NCBI GenBank assembly: GCA_017483235.1
Contig: JAFULE010000130.1
Span: forward strand, 1-9,599
Direction of reading: 5' to 3'
Length of the DNA: 9,599 nucleotides
Source of the DNA: Faecalibacterium sp.
GTDB taxonomy: Bacteria; Bacillota; Clostridia; Oscillospirales; Ruminococcaceae
A program made the translations under genes and the position numbers. Positions within the stretch are counted from its first letter, which is position 1; each line of letters begins with the position of its first letter. Below the pieces are notes generated by a model. The model ran no database searches. It saw nothing but the letters and a program-made list of their open reading frames with translations, and was not told the DNA's origin. Below, one piece after another: positions 1 through 6,655 of this stretch.

Positions 1-260
1 GCGGCCACATTGCCGAGATGAACACCAGTGCCATCTACATCGTTGGTGCCGAAGAGCCGGGCATCGCCCGCGGCATGGGCCTGAAGACCCGCGCCACCTT
101 CGAAGTGGCGTTGGAAGATGCCATGAAGAAATATCTGCCCGAAAACCCCAACATTCTGGCTCTGCCTTTGACCTTTAAGACCACCAGCGTCCACCTGTGC
201 ATGAAGAACCCTGCCGATGACTGCATGGATGCTTACGGCCACCGCAGCGGCTGCTGCTGA
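1..260 (+). CDS. LarA-family (DUF2088) nickel-dependent racemase/epimerase-like protein, C-terminal fragment
   Basis: Only the last 85 codons are present; the frame is open from base 3 to the TGA at 258-260, and the start lies upstream of the window. The visible part contains a YIVGAEEPGIARGMGL segment, then a TFEVALEDAMKKYLP helix and a LALPLTFKT strand. This matches the end of LarA-type proteins, where a 'vyvvs/e.ar.mg' strand-helix is followed by an 'eeAl..a' helix and a final strand. LarA racemises lactate with a nickel-pincer cofactor, and relatives act on other 2-hydroxy acids, including sugar acids. The nickel- and substrate-binding residues lie outside the window, so activity and substrate cannot be judged. 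The protein ends in two cysteines. The next gene begins four bases after the stop, so the two are probably translationally coupled. Family assignment rests on a short tail and is moderate. Confidence 0.55.
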   Translation, partial: GHIAEMNTSAIYIVGAEEPGIARGMGLKTRATFEVALEDAMKKYLPENPNILALPLTFKTTSVHLCMKNPADDCMDAYGHRSGCC

Positions 261-264
261 GATC

Positions 265-1422
265 ATGGGCGGCAATCTGATCGTGATGCACGGCGGCGGC
301 CCCACCGCTGTGATAAACGCGTCTTTGTACGGGGTCATCCGGGAAGCCCAGGCCAGCCCTGAGGTGGACCGGGTGTATGTGGCGATTGGCGGCACCGGCG
401 GTTTTCTGAAAGAAAATCTCCGCGACGTCACTGACCTGACCGACGAGCAGCTGAAGGGGCTGCTGTCCAGCCCGGCTTCAGCCATCGGCACCAGCCGCGA
501 TGCGCTGGAAGAGCCCGAATACGAGGCGATGATGCCGCTGTTTGAAAAATACGGCATCAAATATGTGATGATGAACGGCGGCAATGGCACCATGGATACC
601 TGCGGCAAGATCTATGCCCGCTGCAAGGCAAAGGATATCCGGGTGATGGGTGTGCCCAAAACCATGGACAATGATCTGGCCGTTACCGATCATTCGCCCG
701 GCTTTGGCAGTGCAGCCCGCTTTATGGCCGGCAGCGTGGCCGAGCTGTGCTGCGATGTGGAGGGCCTGCCCATCCACATTGTGGTGGTGGAAGCTTTGGG
801 CCGCAACGCCGGCTGGGTGACTGCCGCTGCCAGCCTTGCCACCGACAGCTATGCCCACGGCCCCAATCTGATCTATCTGCCCGAGCGCGCCTTTGATGAA
901 GAGGCTTATTTGCGGGATGTAAAGAAGCTGATCAAAGAAAAGGGCCACGGTGTGGTAGTGGCCAGCGAAGGGCTGCATTACGCCGATGGCACCCCCATTG
1001 TAGAGCCGATCTTTACGGTGGGCCGTGCCACCTACTTTGGCGATGTGTCGGCTCATCTGGCCAATCTGGTCACCAAAAAGCTGGGCTACAAGGCACGCAG
1101 CGAAAAACCGGGTCTGCTGGGCCGCGCCTCCATTGCATGGCAAAGCGAAACCGACCGGGCCGAAGCCGAGGAATGCGGCCGCGCCGCGGTACGTGCTGCT
1201 GTTGCAGGCGAAAGCGGTAAAATGGTGGCGCTGCGCCGACTGCCCGGCGAGGAGTACCGGTGCGAAACCTTCCTTGCCGATATTGAGCAGGTGATGATGA
1301 CCGAGCGCAAAATGCCCGACAGCTTTATCAATGCCGAGGGCAACGGCATTACCGAAGAATTTAAGGCATGGTGCCGTCCGCTTTTGGGCGGGCCGCTGCC
1401 AAAGCTGATGGATCTGCGCTAA
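265..1422 (+). CDS. 6-phosphofructokinase family protein, ATP/PPi specificity unclear
   Basis: A 385-residue phosphofructokinase-fold enzyme, expected to phosphorylate fructose 6-phosphate or a related sugar phosphate in the cytoplasm. From the chosen ATG, the N-terminal loop is HGGGPTAVINASL (9-21) and the phosphoryl-donor loop is GGNGT (105-109). The catalytic loop is PKTMDNDL (131-138), with the presumed base Asp135. These are followed by PGFGSA (145-150), EALGRNAGW (176-184) and SEGL (234-237). Lys132 in PKT is the hallmark of PPi-dependent enzymes, which also carry Asp after the third loop residue (GGDD or GGND). This protein has Gly there, as ATP enzymes do, so the donor is ambiguous. 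The ATG at 217 would add an Ala-rich extension unlike the family and overlap the upstream gene by 44 bases. I therefore chose 265, although no clear ribosome binding site precedes it; coupling to the upstream stop is likely. Confidence 0.85.
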   Translation: MGGNLIVMHGGGPTAVINASLYGVIREAQASPEVDRVYVAIGGTGGFLKENLRDVTDLTDEQLKGLLSSPASAIGTSRDALEEPEYEAMMPLFEKYGIKYVMMNGGNGTMDTCGKIYARCKAKDIRVMGVPKTMDNDLAVTDHSPGFGSAARFMAGSVAELCCDVEGLPIHIVVVEALGRNAGWVTAAASLATDSYAHGPNLIYLPERAFDEEAYLRDVKKLIKEKGHGVVVASEGLHYADGTPIVEPIFTVGRATYFGDVSAHLANLVTKKLGYKARSEKPGLLGRASIAWQSETDRAEAEECGRAAVRAAVAGESGKMVALRRLPGEEYRCETFLADIEQVMMTERKMPDSFINAEGNGITEEFKAWCRPLLGGPLPKLMDLR

Positions 1423-1431
1423 AAAAGCCAA

Positions 1432-1456
1432 CCGCATAATACTTTGTATTAAGCGG
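1432..1456. repeat. 25-base imperfect palindrome between PFK-like and PGI-like genes
   Basis: The arms CCGCATAATAC (1432-1442) and GTATTAAGCGG (1446-1456) pair over 10 of 11 positions around a TTT centre; the one mismatch is A1436/A1452. It starts nine bases after the stop codon of the PFK-like gene. No T-run follows, so it is not a typical intrinsic terminator. It could be an mRNA-stabilising or processing hairpin, or an operator for a dimeric regulator. It lacks the central CpG of LacI-type sites. Confidence 0.5.
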
Positions 1457-1490
1457 GGAAGAAGGGCAGTGTTTCAGCAGTTCATTTCAA

Positions 1491-1507
1491 AACGCCGGAA
1501 TGGCGTT
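1491..1507. repeat. Short hairpin upstream of the PGI-like ribosome binding site
   Basis: The perfect 6-base arms AACGCC (1491-1496) and GGCGTT (1502-1507) flank a GGAAT loop. It sits ten bases before the ribosome binding site of the next gene. No T-run follows, so termination is unlikely. It could structure the leader of the PGI-like message, but a 6-base stem can arise by chance. Confidence 0.3.
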
Positions 1508-1516
1508 GGTTTCAAT

Positions 1517-1524
1517 AAAAGGGG
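1517..1524 (+). promoter_or_regulatory. Ribosome binding site fixing the start of the PGI-like gene
   Basis: The purine run AAAAGGGG ends eight bases before the ATG at 1533. An in-frame ATG at 1500 has no such site, lies inside the preceding hairpin and would add 11 residues with no family counterpart. This supports 1533 as the start. Confidence 0.65.
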
Positions 1525-1532
1525 ATAGCATC

Positions 1533-2792
1533 ATGTTAAATTTGACGATTCGTGACAAGCGGGCTCTGATTTCGGAATCGGAATTGAGCGGCATGATTCA
1601 GGAAAGCTTGCCCGTATTGCGGCAGGCGCAGAAGGGTGAGGAACGTTTTGCCGACAGTCAGGGCTGGTTGGATGTGGAAGAATGGGCCAATGCGGCCATT
1701 CTGGATAACATCCTGTCCATTGCTCAGCGTGTGCGCAGTACCTGCGATGCTTTTGTGCTGATCGGTGTGGGCGGCTCGAACAATGCGGCCCGCAGTGTGA
1801 TCGAAGCGCTGAAAACTGACGACGGCCCCGAAATCATCTATGCCGGCACCACTCTGTCGGCCAATGCGCTGAACCGGATGCTGAAAAGCCTTGAAGGCAA
1901 GGATTTTGCCATCGACTGCATTGCCAAAAACTTCGAAACCCTCGAGCCCGGTTCTTCTTTCCGCATTCTGCGCAAGGCGCTGGCAGACCGCTATACGCCG
2001 GAAGAGGCAGCAAGCCGCATCATCTGCACCGGCACTTACGGTTCTTCGCTGGAGCAGCTGTGCATTGACAACGGTTATACCTTTGTTCCGTTCCCCACAA
2101 ACATCGGCGGCCGCTACACCGCGATGAGCTATGTAGGGCTGCTGCCTATGGCGGTAGCCGGTGTGGATGTTGCTGCACTGGTAAAGGGTGCAGCCGATAT
2201 GCAGTACACCCTGCACACCGGCGCCCCCGAGGAAAACCTGGCCCTGCGTTATGCGGTTCTGCGGAACCTTTACTATCAGAAGGGTTATAAGCTGGAGCTT
2301 CTGGCAAGTTTCGAGCCGCAGCTGAAATGGTTCTATAAGTGGTGGATCCAGTTGTTTGCCGAAAGCGAAGGCAAGGATGGCAAGGGGCTGTTCCCGGTGG
2401 CTGCCGAATACTCCGAAGAGCTGCACGCTGTTGGTCAGTATGTGCAGGACGGTGCCCCGTTGATGTTCGAAACCTTTTTGGATATTCAGGCCCGACAGGA
2501 CAGCCTTGTCATCCAGCCGGACGGCAAGAAAGACTACTTCGATTACCTCGACGGCAAGGACTTCTACGACATCAACAAGGCGGCCTTTAATGCCACCGTT
2601 ACTGCCCACAGCGAAAAGCTGCCCTGCCTGATTTTCAAGGTGCCGGCACTGGACGCCTATAACTTTGGTCAGCTGTTCTATTTCTTCCAGTTTGCCTGTT
2701 ATCTTTCGGGCCGCATTCTGGGCATTGATCCGTTTGATCAGCCTGGCGTAGAGGCCTACAAAGGCTGGATGTTCAAGGCGCTGGGCAAGTAA
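1533..2792 (+). CDS. Glucose-6-phosphate isomerase family protein with altered phosphate-binding loop
   Basis: A 419-residue member of the PGI (SIS-fold) family, slightly shorter than typical bacterial short-form PGIs of about 450. PGI interconverts glucose 6-phosphate and fructose 6-phosphate in the cytoplasm. Catalytic landmarks are kept: Arg194 in GGRYT, Glu277 in ESEGK (277-281), His298 in ELHAVGQ, and Lys410 in the C-terminal signature DQPGVEAYK. The first sugar-phosphate motif is GVGGSNNAA (78-86), whereas usual PGIs read GIGGSYLGA. The phosphate loop, normally SKSGTTTE or SKTFTTQE, reads AKNFETLE (131-138): the Ser is Ala, the next Ser/Thr is Asn, and one Thr is Glu. The surrounding EP...FR context aligns well, so the loop is substituted rather than missing. 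Phosphate binding may therefore be weakened or changed, and the substrate may be a different or unphosphorylated sugar. The GH3 gene follows after 18 bases, so they are probably co-transcribed. Confidence 0.85.
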   Translation: MLNLTIRDKRALISESELSGMIQESLPVLRQAQKGEERFADSQGWLDVEEWANAAILDNILSIAQRVRSTCDAFVLIGVGGSNNAARSVIEALKTDDGPEIIYAGTTLSANALNRMLKSLEGKDFAIDCIAKNFETLEPGSSFRILRKALADRYTPEEAASRIICTGTYGSSLEQLCIDNGYTFVPFPTNIGGRYTAMSYVGLLPMAVAGVDVAALVKGAADMQYTLHTGAPEENLALRYAVLRNLYYQKGYKLELLASFEPQLKWFYKWWIQLFAESEGKDGKGLFPVAAEYSEELHAVGQYVQDGAPLMFETFLDIQARQDSLVIQPDGKKDYFDYLDGKDFYDINKAAFNATVTAHSEKLPCLIFKVPALDAYNFGQLFYFFQFACYLSGRILGIDPFDQPGVEAYKGWMFKALGK

Positions 2793-2810
2793 CGAAAGGG
2801 GAGTGCTGCA

Positions 2811-4571
2811 ATGGTCGATCTGTCTCAAAAACCGTTTTATCTTTCTGCCGAAGAAATTGCGTGGGTCGAACAGACTGTGGCCGATATGACACCGGACGAA
2901 AAGGTGTGGCAGTTGTTTGCCGACCCGCTGATGGGCCGCGACGAACAGAATCTGGTTGAGTTTCTGAAAGATCACCCTCTGGGTGCCTGTCCGTTCCGCG
3001 CCGGCCAGTTTGACAATGCCACCGCCCGCAAGGTGCTGGCGGCTGCGCAGGACTCGATGAAGATTCCCATGCTGATCACTGCCGACTGCGGCACCGGTGC
3101 CGATGGCCGTCTGCGTGCGGGTACTATGGTAGCTACCGGTGCGCAGGCCGCTGCTGCCCCGGATGATGGGCAGGTGGCCTACGACATTGGAAACATTGCC
3201 TGCCGCGAACTGGGAGCCATCGGTTTTAACTGGGCCTTCGAGCCGGTGGGCGATATCCTGATGAATTGGCGCAACTGCCTGGTGAACACCCGCGCCTTTG
3301 GCAGTGACCCCGACCGTGTGATCACCTGCGTGGATGCCTTTTTGAAAGCTTGCGAGGATAACAACTTCCTGCCCTGCTTAAAGCATTTCCCCGGTGATGG
3401 CTGGGAAGAACGCGACCAGCATATCGTGCCGGGTAACAACGGCCTGAGCTGCGAAGAATGGGACGCGACCTTTGGCAAAATCTACCGTCATTGCATCGAA
3501 AACGGTGTGAAAAGCATCATGATCGGGCATTTTACACTGCCTGCTTATCAAAAAAGACTGAATCCGGCCTTGAAAGATGAGGATCTGCACACCGCCTGCC
3601 TGTCGCCCGAACTGATCAACGGTCTGCTGCGCAAGCAGTTGGGCTTTAACGGTCTGGTGGTCACCGACCAAAGTAATATGATCGGTTTTTACACCATGCC
3701 CCGTACCAAAGCCTTGCCTGCGGCCATTGCGGCCGGCTGCGATATGCTGCTTGGCATGAACAATGTGGACGAAGACTTTGCCTGCGTGAAAGCTGCTGTG
3801 GAAAGCGGCTTTATCACACAGGAACGGCTGCAGGATGCACTGTACCGCATTCTTGGTGCCAAAGCCAGCATTGGCCTGCACCGTCGTAAGGCTGAAAACG
3901 GAACCTTGGCCCCGCCCGAGGAATGGCTGGAACGCATTCTGTGCGAAGAGCATCGTCAGACTGCGGTGCGCGCTGCCGACAAGGCCATTACGCTGGTTAA
4001 GAATACCCGCAAACATATGCACATCCGGCCCGAAATCCAACAGCGTGTGCTGCTGCATGTAGTGGGCGGTCAGGCGAAGAAAAGCCTGATGGGCAAGGGT
4101 GTTGCCAGCGGTGGTGCCGCCGGCCTGCCCGAGCGGATCAAGTCCAGTTTGGAAGCTCGTGGTTTTACGGTTACCATCTGGCAGCCGGATACCCTTGGTA
4201 CCAATCAGTATGGCACCATTCCCGGTATGTATAAAGGCAAAACCGCTGAATTCAAACAGAAGTTCGATGCGGTTCTGCTGTTTGCCGACGTTTCCGGTTT
4301 TGCCATGACCAATAGCCTGCGGCTCAGCTGGCCCAGCCCTATGGCAAGTATTCTGCCATGGTATGCAGCCGAAGGGGTGCCGGTGGCCTTTGTATCCCTG
4401 AATCTGACCACCCATCTGATCGATGTGCCCCGGGTGCCGATTTTTATCAATGCCTACAACAGCCGACCCGAAACCATCGAGTTGGTGTTGGATAAACTGA
4501 TGGGGTTGTCGCCCTTTACCGGCGTGCCCGACCCCACGGTCTGGTGTGATACATGGGACACCCATCTGTAA
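2811..4571 (+). CDS. Glycoside hydrolase family 3, NagZ-type, cytoplasmic
   Basis: A 586-residue GH3 enzyme predicted to release a terminal beta-linked sugar, most likely an N-acetylhexosamine or related unit, through a covalent intermediate. The TIM-barrel part (about 1-350) contains ITADCGTGAD (89-98), where Asp92 matches the substrate-binding Asp of DQEGG-type motifs. KHFPGDG (191-197) is followed by Asp202-Gln-His204, equivalent to the NagZ general acid/base dyad in KHFPGHGxxxxDSH. The presumed nucleophile is Asp286 in VVTDQSNM. Residues from about 380 form a C-terminal domain beginning with an AITLVKN strand typical of two-domain GH3 enzymes. The second His of PGHG is replaced by Asp. 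There is no signal peptide, so it should act on imported substrate. GAAAGGGGAG sits directly after the upstream stop and supports the start. Some NagZ-like GH3 enzymes are phosphorylases, which cannot be excluded. Exact substrate is unknown. Confidence 0.85.
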   Translation: MVDLSQKPFYLSAEEIAWVEQTVADMTPDEKVWQLFADPLMGRDEQNLVEFLKDHPLGACPFRAGQFDNATARKVLAAAQDSMKIPMLITADCGTGADGRLRAGTMVATGAQAAAAPDDGQVAYDIGNIACRELGAIGFNWAFEPVGDILMNWRNCLVNTRAFGSDPDRVITCVDAFLKACEDNNFLPCLKHFPGDGWEERDQHIVPGNNGLSCEEWDATFGKIYRHCIENGVKSIMIGHFTLPAYQKRLNPALKDEDLHTACLSPELINGLLRKQLGFNGLVVTDQSNMIGFYTMPRTKALPAAIAAGCDMLLGMNNVDEDFACVKAAVESGFITQERLQDALYRILGAKASIGLHRRKAENGTLAPPEEWLERILCEEHRQTAVRAADKAITLVKNTRKHMHIRPEIQQRVLLHVVGGQAKKSLMGKGVASGGAAGLPERIKSSLEARGFTVTIWQPDTLGTNQYGTIPGMYKGKTAEFKQKFDAVLLFADVSGFAMTNSLRLSWPSPMASILPWYAAEGVPVAFVSLNLTTHLIDVPRVPIFINAYNSRPETIELVLDKLMGLSPFTGVPDPTVWCDTWDTHL

Positions 4572-4657
4572 GCAAGCCGGCAGATGACGGCTGCGGCAAA
4601 TAAAAAAAATAGGGGTTCGTAAAATTAGATAATTGAAAAGGTTTTGTTTGGTAAAGG

Positions 4658-4676
4658 CTGACGAAAATTATGTCAG
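4658..4676. promoter_or_regulatory. Possible activator-type dyad upstream of the permease promoter
   Basis: The perfect 5-base arms CTGAC (4658-4662) and GTCAG (4672-4676) are separated by nine bases. Its centre at 4667 lies about 59 bases before the predicted transcription start near 4726, a position used by class I activators. The arms are short, so chance is a real alternative. Confidence 0.25.
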
Positions 4677-4690
4677 ATTGTAGGAAACTA

Positions 4691-4719
4691 TTGACTAAAT
4701 GAAACAAAATGTGTATTAT
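4691..4719 (+). promoter_or_regulatory. Sigma-70-type promoter for the permease operon
   Basis: The -35 TTGACT (4691-4696) and the -10 TATTAT (4714-4719) are separated by exactly 17 bases. Each box differs from consensus by one base. The surroundings are AT-rich and no gene covers this stretch. Transcription should begin near 4726, giving a leader of about 80 bases before the ATG at 4806. This would allow the transport/remodelling block to be expressed separately from the upstream enzymes. No TG extension precedes the -10. Confidence 0.75.
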
Positions 4720-4740
4720 CTGAATAGATTGATTAAAATA

Positions 4741-4758
4741 AAAAATAAATGTATTTTT
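4741..4758. promoter_or_regulatory. AT-rich perfect dyad in the permease leader
   Basis: AAAAATA (4741-4747) and TATTTTT (4752-4758) are exact inverted copies around AATG. It lies about 16 to 33 bases downstream of the predicted transcription start, a position where a bound repressor would block transcription. Being pure A/T in an AT-rich stretch, it may be coincidental, and the stem is too weak for an intrinsic terminator. Confidence 0.3.
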
Positions 4759-4761
4759 GAC

Positions 4762-4779
4762 GAAAGCACGGTTGCTTCC
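4762..4779. promoter_or_regulatory. Second small dyad/hairpin in the permease leader
   Basis: GAAAGCA (4762-4768) and TGCTTCC (4773-4779) pair over six of seven positions around CGGT. It lies 14 bases before the ribosome binding site of the first permease. The centre is GG rather than CG, so it does not match a LacI-family or CcpA cre site. It may be a hairpin in the mRNA leader or an operator half-site pair; support is weak. Confidence 0.25.
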
Positions 4780-4792
4780 GACTGGTTTTAAT

Positions 4793-4797
4793 GGAGG
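4793..4797 (+). promoter_or_regulatory. Ribosome binding site fixing the start of the first permease
   Basis: GGAGG lies eight bases before the ATG at 4806. The in-frame ATG at 4791 overlaps this site and would turn it into coding sequence, so 4806 is the better start. Confidence 0.75.
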
Positions 4798-4805
4798 TAA
4801 TATCT

Positions 4806-5747
4806 ATGGCTGCTGCAACTGCTGCGCCGCACAAGCGCAACGCGATCCAGCAAAAGAAATGGATGCAGATGAACACCTGGTGCTGGTCTTTTGTCATCAT
4901 GTCGTTGTTCTTCTACGTGGTGTTTCAAGGCTATCCCATCTTCTGTTCTCTCTGGTATTCGCTGCACAACTGGTCGGGTATGACCAGCAACATGACCTTT
5001 ATCGGGCTGGAAAACTATAAAAATCTGCTGCAGGACGAACTGTTCTGGGGGGCATTCAAAAACAGCTTCAAGTACATGTTCATGGCAGTGCCGCTGCAGG
5101 TCAGCGTTTCGCTGGTGTTTGCCTACCTGCTCAACAACGAAAAACTGCGCTGCCGCACCCTGTACCGCGTCTGCCTGTTCCTGCCTGTGGTCATCACCGC
5201 TTCCATCGTGGGCATCGTCATGGTGTTCATCTGGTCGACTCAGGGCATTGTGGACTATGTTCTGGTCAATGTCGGCATTCTGGAAAAAGCGGTCAACTTC
5301 CTGGGCGACGCCAAATGGGCCATGCCCACCGTGGTGATCATCTCGGTGTGGAAAGACATGGGCACCTACATGCTGTACTGGCTGGCTGCTCTGCAGGGCG
5401 TTTCCAAGGACGTTATCGAAGCTGCCACCGTGGACGGGGCATCCAACCGGCAGATCTTCTTCCGTGTTACTCTGCCCATCATTGCGCCCACTGCGGGTAT
5501 CATTTTGATTCTGTGCACCATCAACTCGCTCAAGGTCTTTGACCTGATCCAGACTCTGACCGGCGGCGGCCCGTTCTATGCTACCAACGTGATCGCTACA
5601 TTTGTGTACAGCACTGCCTTTACCTCAACCATGGGATTGCCGCGGTTTGGTTATGCTTCGGCAGCTGCCACTCTGTTTGGTGCCGTGATTATTCTGCTGG
5701 GCGTGGTGCTCAACGGCATCAAGTCCAAGCTTCAGGCCATGCAGTAA
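4806..5747 (+). CDS. CUT1 sugar ABC transporter permease, MalF/UgpA-type
   Basis: A 313-residue inner-membrane permease of the binding-protein-dependent carbohydrate uptake family 1. Hydrophobic segments lie at about 25-46, 88-110, 121-144, 172-195, 225-245 and 283-305, giving the usual six helices. The EAA loop that contacts the ATPase begins at Glu205 (EAATVDGAS) and ends with TLP at 222-224, so coupling residues are intact. LTGGGP (251-256) before the last helix is typical of MalF/UgpA-type partners. The N-terminus is short and lacks the extra MalF periplasmic domain. It is the first gene after the promoter and pairs with the next gene to form the channel. No solute-binding protein precedes it, which is unusual for this family, and no ATPase is encoded in the window. 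The imported substrate is unknown, probably a glycoside or oligosaccharide. Confidence 0.92.
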   Translation: MAAATAAPHKRNAIQQKKWMQMNTWCWSFVIMSLFFYVVFQGYPIFCSLWYSLHNWSGMTSNMTFIGLENYKNLLQDELFWGAFKNSFKYMFMAVPLQVSVSLVFAYLLNNEKLRCRTLYRVCLFLPVVITASIVGIVMVFIWSTQGIVDYVLVNVGILEKAVNFLGDAKWAMPTVVIISVWKDMGTYMLYWLAALQGVSKDVIEAATVDGASNRQIFFRVTLPIIAPTAGIILILCTINSLKVFDLIQTLTGGGPFYATNVIATFVYSTAFTSTMGLPRFGYASAAATLFGAVIILLGVVLNGIKSKLQAMQ

Positions 5748-5762
5748 GGAGGGGAATACGCT

Positions 5763-6629
5763 ATGAGTAATGTTGCTGTTACGGTACCCAAAGACAATAA
5801 GCGCAAGATCACCATCGGCGAGATCATCACCCATATCTTCCTGCTGTGCTGCTCGGTGGTGTGGTTGTATCCCATCGTCTGGACCATTCTTTCCTCCTTT
5901 AAGCCCCAGAAAGAGTTCTTCAAGGATCGTTTGTCCCTGATCCCCGATACCTTCACCTTCGAAAACTACATCCGTGTATGGGGCAAGGCTTCCTTCGGCA
6001 CTTATTTCCTCAACTCGGTCATCGTTACGGTCTGCTCGGTGCTGCTGGTTCTGATCATGACCAACATGACCGGCTACGTGCTGGGCCGCTACCGTTTTAT
6101 GGGCCGTGGTGTACTGATGGGTGTTTTCCTTTCGTCCATCTGTATTCCTCTGGTTTCCACTCTGATCCCGGTGTACCAGATTGTTAAGAGCATGGGCCTG
6201 ATGGGCACCAAGCTCGGTCTGATTCTGTCCGGCGCGGGCGGTGCACACGTGGTGTTTCTGCTACTGTTCTCCAGCTACTATTCCACCATTCCACGTGATC
6301 TGGAAGATGCGGCTGCTATCGATGGCTGTGGTTTCCTTGGCACTTATCTGCGGGTCATGCTGCCGCTGTCCAGCCCCATCAATACCACCGTTATCATCAT
6401 GGAATCGGTTTGGACCTGGAACGCTTTCCAGCTGCCGCTGATCCTCACCCTGAATAATCCGGCCGCCCGTACTTTGGCTGTTGGCCTGTACGCCTTCAAG
6501 GGCGAAAACACGGTCGACTGGACCGGTATCTGCGCCGGCGGTGCCATTGCCATGGTGCCAATCATCATCATCTTCATCGCGTTCCAGAAATACTTCATCA
6601 ACGGTATGGCAGGCGCGGTCAAGAGCTGA
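5763..6629 (+). CDS. CUT1 sugar ABC transporter permease, MalG-type
   Basis: A 288-residue partner permease. The first helix at about 21-43 is followed by SSFKP, a common start of MalG-type subunits. Further hydrophobic segments lie at about 82-105, 115-138, 150-171, 200-216 and 255-277. The EAA loop begins at Glu181 (EDAAAIDG) and ends with MLP at 199-201. The segment VWTWNAFQLPL (216-226) matches the conserved W-N-x-F motif after the fifth helix. AAGGAGGGG (5746-5754) overlaps the stop codon of the first permease and lies eight bases before this ATG, indicating tightly coupled expression. It should assemble with the upstream permease and a shared MsmX-like ATPase encoded elsewhere. Confidence 0.92.
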   Translation: MSNVAVTVPKDNKRKITIGEIITHIFLLCCSVVWLYPIVWTILSSFKPQKEFFKDRLSLIPDTFTFENYIRVWGKASFGTYFLNSVIVTVCSVLLVLIMTNMTGYVLGRYRFMGRGVLMGVFLSSICIPLVSTLIPVYQIVKSMGLMGTKLGLILSGAGGAHVVFLLLFSSYYSTIPRDLEDAAAIDGCGFLGTYLRVMLPLSSPINTTVIIMESVWTWNAFQLPLILTLNNPAARTLAVGLYAFKGENTVDWTGICAGGAIAMVPIIIIFIAFQKYFINGMAGAVKS

Positions 6630-6655
6630 TTTTACCGAAAGGAGATGCATCCTTT

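Noticed and set aside
217..264. Upstream ATG at 217 as start of the PFK-like gene
   Set aside because: It would add an Ala-rich stretch absent from the family and overlap the preceding gene, and it has no ribosome binding site. The family fold begins right after 265.
1536..2975. 479-codon open frame on the minus strand opposite the PGI-like gene
   Set aside because: It mirrors a well-recognised + strand gene, has no family resemblance or ribosome binding site, and reflects codon bias. The long minus-strand frames at 3378-4565, 478-1437 and 6632-7636 are rejected for the same reason.
4574..4611. AGCCG/CGGCT repeat followed by an A-rich run after the GH3 gene, as a terminator
   Set aside because: The run downstream on the + strand is A rather than T, and the stem is only five bases with an eight-base loop, so it is not an intrinsic terminator for the GH3 transcript.
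4762..4779. CcpA cre or LacI-type operator in the permease leader
   Set aside because: The dyad centre is GG, not the CG expected, and the spacing of conserved bases does not fit TGWAANCGNTNWCA.
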